A stretch of 64,000 nt of DNA, taken from contig DIWV01000002.1 of the NCBI GenBank assembly GCA_002435865.1, forward strand, positions 38,180 through 102,179, in the 5' to 3' direction. The notes beneath the pieces were generated by a model. That model had not been told where the DNA came from. It was given only the letters and a program-made list of their open reading frames with translations, and ran no database searches. Shown in pieces: positions 7,902 to 14,212 of this stretch; position 1 is the first letter of the stretch, and each line of letters starts with the position of its first letter. The translations under genes were made by a program, and so were the position numbers. Origin of the DNA: Cloacimonetes bacterium UBA6097 (GTDB lineage Bacteria > Cloacimonadota > Cloacimonadia > Cloacimonadales > Cloacimonadaceae).

Positions 7902-9695
7902 ATGGTCAAAACAGTTAATGTCTGGATAGATGGAAACCATATCGAAGCTCCTGAAACGATGAACATCATAGAAGTTGCTGATAAATATGGCATTCATATT
8001 CCCCGTTTATGTTACCATCCTGACCTTCCACCAACAGCCAATTGCGGCGTTTGTGTGGTTGAAGTGTCCGGAAATCCACTTCCTAAAAGAGCCTGCTGCA
8101 CTCCTGTAGCAGAGGGTATGAAAATATCCACCAATTCCAGGAAACTGCGTTCATATCGCAAAACATTGGTGGAAATGATTCTCAGTAATCATGATGTAAC
8201 TTGTCCTACCTGTGCAGCAAACAACAAATGTGAACTACAAACCCTGGCAAATAATCTGGGTGTAGATGCTGAACATTTACCTCAAATCCTGCGTAAGCAC
8301 AAACATGACGAAAGCAGCGTATCAATTATCCGTGATGTGGACAAATGTATTGCTTGCGGTCGTTGCGTTAATGTATGTAATGAAATACAAACTGTATACG
8401 CACTTACTTTTGCCGATCGCGGGTTCGAAAGCCACATCGATACTGCTTTTGCCGGCGGAATGGCAAACAGTCCCTGCGTAAATTGCGGTCAATGCACAGT
8501 TTATTGCCCGACAGGAGCTTTAAGAGAACAGAGTGAAATTGATGCAGTCTGGGAAGCAATCCTTGATCCTGATAAACATGTTATTGTTCAGGAAGCTCCT
8601 GCTATCCGCGTTTCCCTGGCAGAAGAATTTGGCATGGAACTTGGAACTGTTACAGTTAAAAAGATGTATGCCGCACTGCGCAAGCTTGGCTTTGATGCAG
8701 TTATGGATACAAACTTTACAGCAGACCTGACTATTCTGGAAGAAGGCACAGAGTGTGTTGCCAAGCTTAAAGCCGGCGACCCACGTCCTTTGATAACTTC
8801 CTGTTCACCTGGTTGGATTAAGTTTATGGAAACTTATTATCCTGATTTAGCAGATTGCGTTAGCACAGCCAAGTCTCCTATGTCCATGTTTGGGGTATTG
8901 GCTAAGACTTATTATGCTGAAGAACAAAAACTTAATCCTGCTAAGATAGTTACGGTGGCAATTATGCCCTGTACAGCAAAGAAATTTGAAGCACGCCGTC
9001 CCGAACTCAGAGATTCCGGTTATCAGGACACAGATTATGTTCTTACTACACGTGAATTCCTGCGCATGATTCACGAAGGCAATATAGACTTTAAGAATCT
9101 AAAGGACGAAGATGCTGACGAAAACATGAGCTTCTACACCGGTGCCGGTACAATATTCGGAGCAACCGGCGGTGTGATGGAAGCTGCAATCCGTTCTGCC
9201 TATACATTAGTTACCGGCGAAGAACTGGAAGCTATTGATATTACAGCAGTACGTGGTCTGCAGGGTGTTAAGGAAGCCACTATTCCCGTTCCCGGATTTG
9301 GCGACCTGCGCGTAGCAGTTGCCCACGGTTTGGGAAATGCCCGTATAGTGATGGATAGAGTCAGAGAAGGTCTTGCTAAAGACGGCGTATCCCCCTGGCA
9401 TTTCATAGAAATCATGGCTTGCCCTGGTGGATGTGTAGGTGGCGGCGGACAGCCTTACGGAAACGATATGGCAATGCGTGCACGCCGTGGCGAAGGATTG
9501 TATAAAGAAGATAAGGAAATGAAAATACGTAAGTCTCATCATAATCCTGAAGTTATGGGAGAGAAAGGTATCTATGCCCGTTTCCTTGGTTCGCCCAATT
9601 CTCCTCTTGCCCTTAAGCTATTGCACACTTATTATTTCAAGCGTTCAACCAGCTCAGGACAGGTTACGGAACAGGCTACCCATAAACATCATTAA
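7902..9695 (+). CDS. hydA: [FeFe] hydrogenase catalytic subunit HydA
   Basis: 597 residues. In order: a plant-type [2Fe-2S] domain (CYHPDLPPTANCGVC), the His/Cys 4Fe-4S segment (NHDVTCPTCAANNKC), two 4Fe-4S motifs (CIACGRCVNVC, CVNCGQCTVYC), the H-cluster domain and the small-subunit-like tail. H-cluster loops read ITSCSPGW (Cys301-Ser302), MPCTAKKFE and EIMACPGGCVGGGGQP. The loops predict a catalytic enzyme that makes or consumes H2, in contrast to the protein at 107. The ribosome site is GGAGG, 8-9 bases before ATG. The last roughly 20 codons look like a captured dispersed repeat rather than family sequence. A strong terminator follows at 9781. It is the last gene of the operon. Confidence 0.95.
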   Translation: MVKTVNVWIDGNHIEAPETMNIIEVADKYGIHIPRLCYHPDLPPTANCGVCVVEVSGNPLPKRACCTPVAEGMKISTNSRKLRSYRKTLVEMILSNHDVTCPTCAANNKCELQTLANNLGVDAEHLPQILRKHKHDESSVSIIRDVDKCIACGRCVNVCNEIQTVYALTFADRGFESHIDTAFAGGMANSPCVNCGQCTVYCPTGALREQSEIDAVWEAILDPDKHVIVQEAPAIRVSLAEEFGMELGTVTVKKMYAALRKLGFDAVMDTNFTADLTILEEGTECVAKLKAGDPRPLITSCSPGWIKFMETYYPDLADCVSTAKSPMSMFGVLAKTYYAEEQKLNPAKIVTVAIMPCTAKKFEARRPELRDSGYQDTDYVLTTREFLRMIHEGNIDFKNLKDEDADENMSFYTGAGTIFGATGGVMEAAIRSAYTLVTGEELEAIDITAVRGLQGVKEATIPVPGFGDLRVAVAHGLGNARIVMDRVREGLAKDGVSPWHFIEIMACPGGCVGGGGQPYGNDMAMRARRGEGLYKEDKEMKIRKSHHNPEVMGEKGIYARFLGSPNSPLALKLLHTYYFKRSTSSGQVTEQATHKHH

Positions 9696-9780
9696 ACGTA
9701 AATAATCTGTCACATTGAGCTTAGTCTAAATGTGAACAGCTTGTTATTCCCGACCTGATTGGGAATCCATAAATAACCAT

Positions 9781-9812
9781 AAAAGCCCGTCTTATCCAGA
9801 CGGGCTTTTTTT
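9781..9812 (+). terminator. Rho-independent terminator of the hydrogenase operon
   Basis: An 11-bp perfect stem (AAAGCCCGTCT / AGACGGGCTTT) with a 5-base loop is followed by seven T residues. It sits 85 bases downstream of the hydA stop and has no gene on the opposite strand to serve. Confidence 0.93.
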
Positions 9813-9875
9813 ATGACATATAATAACGCCTTCACCTCAAGATATATTTTGCAATGGTTTACCAAAAAAAATCGC

Positions 9876-9903
9876 TTGACAGCATATTTGATGTGAATAT
9901 CAT
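9876..9903 (+). promoter_or_regulatory. Possible sigma-70-type promoter
   Basis: TTGACA at 9876-9881 and TATCAT at 9898-9903 are separated by 16 bases. It would give a leader of about 145 bases before the ATG at 10055. The -35 match is perfect and the -10 is moderate; no other support is available. Confidence 0.4.
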
Positions 9904-10054
9904 TTATCTATTCAGTTCAATGGGGAAAACTTATCTGTATCTGGTATGTCAACATGGCACCGGTATTCATAGAAGTTGTTAATCGCTGTTAATGCACTCC
10001 TCTTAGATTATACTTTCCAGGAAAATTGGAATACAATAAAAAAAGGAGTGAGAA

Positions 10055-12316
10055 ATGAAACTTTACAGATTTTTGCTTTTCCTTGTTTTTTTTATGATTT
10101 ACGCTCAGATTATTTGTATAAATGTAAATCGTAATAATAAAATCACTCAATCTGCATCTAGTAGAGATTTTATTACTATAGGAACTGGCACTGCAACGCA
10201 ACGACAACCGTTTGGTATGTACTATGGATACGAAAGAAGCGCATCTATTTACTTAGGCTCTGAAATCGGTGTTAATGGTCAAATCACTGAATTATCCTGG
10301 TATAGAAGTTCAACAAATACTAATCAGGCTAATACAAAAATTTACCTGAAAAGTATTTCCAGCAGCCAATTAAGCCCTGCAACCTGGTCATCAATAACAA
10401 CTGGAGCTACAGTAGTGTATAATGTTGCATACCTTGGCTTCAACTCCAATGGATGGTGTAATGTGACATTGTCGACGCCATTTTCATATTCCAGTTCCAA
10501 TAATCTTTTAGTATTATGCGAAACTAATTATGGAATTGCAGGTAGCGGGACTTACCCTAGTTTTTGTTACACTAACTCATCTTCGAGACACCAGGCATGG
10601 TTCCAAAATAATACTCAACCATCAGGAAATGGTACTGTAAATGACTACAGACCGAATATTCGATTAAACATCACAGTTTCCCAAATACCCTCTGTTCCGA
10701 GCAATCTGATAGCAACAGCTCAGTCAGCGACACAAATTGACCTGAATTGGACAGATAATTCCAATAACGAGACCGGTTTCAAGCTGGAACGCAAAGTCGG
10801 TGTAAGCGGGGCATGGTCTCAGATCGCAACTGTTGGGACCAATCAGACTACCTATAGTAATACGGGCTTGACTGCAGGAACTTCTTATTATTACAGGGTA
10901 AGAGCGTATAACTCATATGGTGATTCAGATTATTCCAGCGAAACAATAGTGCCTGCGTCGCCAAGCAATTTATTTGCCATGGCTGTATCCGCGACCATGA
11001 TTAGTCTGACCTGGACGGACAACGCCAGCAATGAAACTGGATTTGTTGTACAAAGGAAGACAACAGGCAGTTGGCAGAATCTATCTCAACTCAATTCTAA
11101 TTCAACAAACTTTAACGATTCTGGGTTGGCACCAGGTGTTAGCTATTATTACCGTGTGTATGCATATAGCCCCAGAGGGACGTCATGGTACTCCAATGAG
11201 GCCATCGTTCCGGCGTCGCCAAACAACTTAACAACAACTGTGGTATCTTCAAGCATGATTGCTCTGAACTGGGTAGACTATGCCAGCAATGAGTCAGGAT
11301 TTGTGGTACAAAGGAAGACAACAGGCAGTTGGCAGAATCATTCGCAACTCAGCGCTAATTCTACAAACTTCAACGATTCAGGCTTAGCATCGGGTGTTAC
11401 CTATTATTATCGGGTGAATGCATTTACTTCCACCGGGGCATCATGGTATACAAACGAAGCAAATGCTGCTCCGTCATCAATACCTGATCCACCGAGTAAT
11501 CTGTTTGCAGTTGCGCAGTCAGCAACGCAAATCGATCTGAGTTGGACGGACAATTCCAATAACGAGTCAGGATTCAAACTTGAACGCAAGATTGGCATAG
11601 TCGGGGAATGGTTAGAGATCTCAACCGTTGGGGCCAATCAGACTTATTACATTAACACTGATTTAGTTGAGGGCACCTCTTATTCTTACCGGGTGAGAGC
11701 ATATAACTCTCTTGGTGGTTCAAGTTATTCCCCCTTAGCTATTGTGCCGGAATCGCCAAGTAATTTAATAGCAACAGCGGTATCTTCAACTATGATTAAT
11801 CTGACCTGGACAGACAATGCAAGCAATGAGACAGGGTACATGGTGCAAATGGTGATAACTGGTAATTGGCAGAATCTATCAAACCTCGGTGCCAATACGA
11901 CAAGCTTTAACGTTTCGGGTTTAATATCTGGTGTTACCTATTATTTCCGTGTGTATTCCTTTACTTCCACCGGATTATCTTGGTATTCCAATGTAGCTGT
12001 TGCACAAGTTGGCATTGATGATCAGAATAATCCTATATTAATAACTCAAATCCAAGGTAATCATCCCAATCCATTTAAATCAACGACTTCAATTAGATAT
12101 TCGGTTAAAGAACCTGGGTATCTGAATCTATATATATGTGATGTGAAAGGCAGATTAGTAAAGCGCCTGGTAAATACCGGGGTACCTGCTGGATTCAAAA
12201 CAGAGACCTGGAACGCGACTGATGACTCAGGGAAGCCAGTCAGCAGTGGAATTTATTACCTGTGCATCAAAACTGACAAGTACCAATCCTGTAAGAAGAT
12301 GGTTTTAATGAAATAG
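10055..12316 (+). CDS. Secreted multi-fibronectin-III protein with T9SS-type C-terminal tail
   Basis: 753 residues, with an AAAGGAG ribosome site. A signal peptide (FLLFLVFFMIYAQ) leads into a Ser/Thr/Asn-rich beta domain to about residue 210. Five fibronectin type III repeats follow (each starting near PSNL and containing WTDN and YYYRV). The last 80 residues form a FlgD-like/Por-type sorting tail (HPNPF, DVKGRLV, SSGIYYL, ending KKMVLMK). Repeats alternate between two subtypes in the order A-B-B-A-B. Two B repeats are nearly identical at DNA level over about 50 bases (11039 and 11299), a sign of recent duplication. It is probably an exported adhesin or surface protein. The sorting machinery is not in this window. 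Confidence 0.85.
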   Translation: MKLYRFLLFLVFFMIYAQIICINVNRNNKITQSASSRDFITIGTGTATQRQPFGMYYGYERSASIYLGSEIGVNGQITELSWYRSSTNTNQANTKIYLKSISSSQLSPATWSSITTGATVVYNVAYLGFNSNGWCNVTLSTPFSYSSSNNLLVLCETNYGIAGSGTYPSFCYTNSSSRHQAWFQNNTQPSGNGTVNDYRPNIRLNITVSQIPSVPSNLIATAQSATQIDLNWTDNSNNETGFKLERKVGVSGAWSQIATVGTNQTTYSNTGLTAGTSYYYRVRAYNSYGDSDYSSETIVPASPSNLFAMAVSATMISLTWTDNASNETGFVVQRKTTGSWQNLSQLNSNSTNFNDSGLAPGVSYYYRVYAYSPRGTSWYSNEAIVPASPNNLTTTVVSSSMIALNWVDYASNESGFVVQRKTTGSWQNHSQLSANSTNFNDSGLASGVTYYYRVNAFTSTGASWYTNEANAAPSSIPDPPSNLFAVAQSATQIDLSWTDNSNNESGFKLERKIGIVGEWLEISTVGANQTYYINTDLVEGTSYSYRVRAYNSLGGSSYSPLAIVPESPSNLIATAVSSTMINLTWTDNASNETGYMVQMVITGNWQNLSNLGANTTSFNVSGLISGVTYYFRVYSFTSTGLSWYSNVAVAQVGIDDQNNPILITQIQGNHPNPFKSTTSIRYSVKEPGYLNLYICDVKGRLVKRLVNTGVPAGFKTETWNATDDSGKPVSSGIYYLCIKTDKYQSCKKMVLMK

Positions 12317-12462
12317 AAATAGATATAGAAAAGAATGTGTTAGTACTGATTGTATTATACTCAAAACAGAGATTAATACATAATATAGTAATTGTGACCC
12401 GTTCCTGAAAAAAAAGACGGATCTTTTACTTATAATCATCATTCTCTTCAGAGGGAATTCAT

Positions 12463-12485
12463 TTAAAAAGACAGGGTCCCTGTCT
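12463..12485 (-). terminator. Terminator of the small membrane-protein gene
   Basis: The palindrome at 12469-12485 (AGACAGG / CCTGTCT around a 3-base loop) is followed, on the minus strand, by a T-rich run. It lies just past the stop of the gene at 12501. The stem is only 7 bp, so strength is uncertain. Confidence 0.6.
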
Positions 12486-12500
12486 GCGCAGAGACGACGG

Positions 12501-12929
12501 TTATTTCAGCTTTTTACCTATGCGTCTGATGTGATATTTCGGACCGGTCAGAATCAATTCATTGTCCTTTATTATTGCCGATATATTTCCAGCTGCCTTG
12601 CCGGCATACATAATGGGAGCAAAAGTAATAATGTTTTCAACCTTGTTATGCGGATGGTAACCAAGTTTTGAAAGTTCCAGCACCAGTTTTTCCAATTGGT
12701 CTGTACTTTTAGCTTGCTTTATCTTCATTGTATCAACCCTGTAAAAAACTCCCATCATAAAGCCATAAACCAATCCTATAAACAAACTGGGTATAAATCC
12801 GTTGAGAAAAGCTGCACGAAGCGAATAAGCTTCTGTAAATAACAAAATCAATATGATTATTGCCAAAAATGGCAGCCAAACCGTCAAACCTATCATAAGT
12901 GAGACCCCAAGATAACCGCGTAATTTCAT
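12501..12929 (-). CDS. Hypothetical membrane protein with two N-terminal helices
   Basis: 142 residues with a good AGGAGG ribosome site upstream of the ATG. Two hydrophobic segments (about residues 8-31 and 44-64) anchor a soluble C-terminal part that contains predicted amphipathic helix (QLEKLVLELSKLGYHP) and beta strands (NELILTGPKYHIRRIGKKLK). I recognise no family. It stands alone, with repeat-bearing spacers on both sides. Confidence 0.75.
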   Translation of the reverse strand: MKLRGYLGVSLMIGLTVWLPFLAIIILILLFTEAYSLRAAFLNGFIPSLFIGLVYGFMMGVFYRVDTMKIKQAKSTDQLEKLVLELSKLGYHPHNKVENIITFAPIMYAGKAAGNISAIIKDNELILTGPKYHIRRIGKKLK

Positions 12930-13044
12930 GTTTTCCTCCTAATGTCTTGTTAAGAGTATTAAAGGATTCAGATTTCGTCAAGTACAGAGTTTCATATGGC
13001 TATTCTGCAAAAAACCGGTTCGTACTTTTTGTAATATTCGTGCT

Positions 13045-13488
13045 TTAAATACTGTGATTCAGAGTTTGATAATGCAGAACCGGGAGCAGTAAACCAGCTT
13101 CCACTGCTGCGCAAACGCTTTTACAGGGCTGGTCTTCTGCTATAATCTGATCCCTGGTAATGGTTTTAAGGTCTGCCAGACCTGCTTTCTGCATATCCCA
13201 CATCATACGGATGTAGAGATTATACCAGCTTGCGACTTTGTTGTCCGCATCCGGATATTCTTTGTAAAGGGCTGTGTAAATTTTAAAGTCATCCTTAAAA
13301 GCCTGGCTGGGCTTGATTTTCTCAAGATTTCCGGCAATCAAACGGTAATCATTATGCTGTTCAGATTCGGTAAATTTTGCCGGCACCCGGCGTCCGACCA
13401 CAACGTCACAATGCGGTATAGTGTAATAAACAATCCCGTCAACCTTGCCATTCAATCCTTTCACGCCATACTGAGTTGTCACTTTCAT
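13045..13488 (-). CDS. Hypothetical protein, 147 residues
   Basis: The gene has a clear GGAGG site 8 bases before ATG and codon use like its neighbours. The protein starts with short beta-prone repeats (GVKGLNGKVDGIVYYTIPHCD), followed by a helical centre rich in Tyr and Trp (SWYNLYIRMMWDMQKAGL). There is no signal peptide or membrane segment. The function is unknown and no neighbour gives a hint. An 11-nt repeat array lies just upstream (13543-13630), where its promoter should be. Confidence 0.7.
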   Translation of the reverse strand: MKVTTQYGVKGLNGKVDGIVYYTIPHCDVVVGRRVPAKFTESEQHNDYRLIAGNLEKIKPSQAFKDDFKIYTALYKEYPDADNKVASWYNLYIRMMWDMQKAGLADLKTITRDQIIAEDQPCKSVCAAVEAGLLLPVLHYQTLNHSI

Positions 13489-13542
13489 AATATGTCCTCC
13501 TTTCTTTTGGTGCTTGTTCTCTTCTTATTAGTCCTTTTAATA

Positions 13543-13630
13543 TTACAGTAGTTTTACAGCATATCTACAGTAGGTTTGCTGTATACTATCTGTATACTTG
13601 AATACAGTAAATCTACTGTAGATTTTCTGT
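13543..13630. repeat. 11-nt phased CTGTA/TACAG array with inverted arms
   Basis: The core is a 22-bp imperfect inverted repeat, with arms at 13563-13584 and 13602-13623. They differ at two positions, both compatible with G-U pairing in RNA. Around it, CTGTA or TACAG recurs at an 11-base period (for example in the blocks beginning 13579, 13590, 13601 and 13612). Confidence 0.8.
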
Positions 13631-13696
13631 CAAGCTATATCAATTATATTGTGCTATCAAGGGAGACGCAAGCAGGAAACAGGGAATACCACGAAG

Positions 13697-13718
13697 GATA
13701 GCGAAGTGATAGCGAAGT
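13697..13718. repeat. Tandem duplicate of an 11-mer
   Basis: GATAGCGAAGT occurs twice back to back at 13697-13707 and 13708-13718. It is the minimal case of the 11-nt tandem pattern seen elsewhere in the window. Confidence 0.8.
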
Positions 13719-13803
13719 GCCGTAATGTCACTTGGAGGCAGATTAGTTTTTCCTTGACTTATATATTCTTTTATAACTAATTGAAACTAAAGGGAGAGGA
13801 ATT

Positions 13804-14199
13804 ATGGAAGAGAAACTGACAGTTATTTTATCTTTTAAAGATGCTTTGGATAATGCAGTGCGCTTTCAGGAATACCTGAAGAATGATGAAACTCTTCAGC
13901 ATAAACTTAGTCAATACACGCACTGGTATTACTTTCCCAAGCAAAAAATCTATGCTCCCAGTAAATTTATCGGTTATAAAAACAACGAATATCACTCCGA
14001 AACAGCACATCAGGGTGACGGCAGAGAAACGGAAAAAGCTCTTTCCAAATTCTTCCATAAGCTAAAACCTGTGCACGAACAATTGGATTACCTGATTTTA
14101 GAACGGTATAACAAACTTGCTGAAATGCTGTTGAAATATGATAAAAAACTCAAAAAGAATGCTGTAATTCACACCCCTAAAGAAGAATATAATAAATAA
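13804..14199 (+). CDS. Hypothetical protein, 131 residues
   Basis: AGGGAGAGG precedes the ATG. The protein is soluble and basic. Its centre reads HWYYFPKQKIYAPSKFIGYKN, a pattern I associate loosely with small domains accompanying nucleases, but I cannot name a family with confidence. The second half is helical (LEERYNKLAEMLLKYDKKLKK-like composition). It ends at 14199, only 13 bases before the probable start of the radical SAM gene, so the two may be co-transcribed. Confidence 0.7.
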   Translation: MEEKLTVILSFKDALDNAVRFQEYLKNDETLQHKLSQYTHWYYFPKQKIYAPSKFIGYKNNEYHSETAHQGDGRETEKALSKFFHKLKPVHEQLDYLILERYNKLAEMLLKYDKKLKKNAVIHTPKEEYNK

Positions 14200-14212
14200 G
14201 AAAGGCTGTAGT

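Larger units (their letters stand above)
9696..10054. other. Intergenic region after hydA
   Basis: No gene is visible. It holds a short hairpin at 9712-9738 (TCACATT ... AATGTGA), whose loop resembles the reverse complement of the dispersed repeat seen at 14791. A second small palindrome lies at 9747-9767 (ATTCCC ... GGGAAT), followed by the rho-independent terminator at 9781 and a possible promoter at 9876-9903 for the downstream secreted-protein gene. Confidence 0.6.
13489..13803. other. Intergenic region with two 11-nt repeat arrays
   Basis: A divergent intergenic stretch between two hypothetical genes. It carries a CTGTA/TACAG array with an internal inverted repeat (13543-13630) and a duplicated 11-mer (13697-13718). 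A TTGACT hexamer at 13754 has no well-spaced -10. No gene is visible. Confidence 0.6.

Noticed and set aside
10055..12316. Complete type IX secretion locus
   Set aside because: Only client-type C-terminal tails occur in the window; no Por/Gld/Spr component genes were found.
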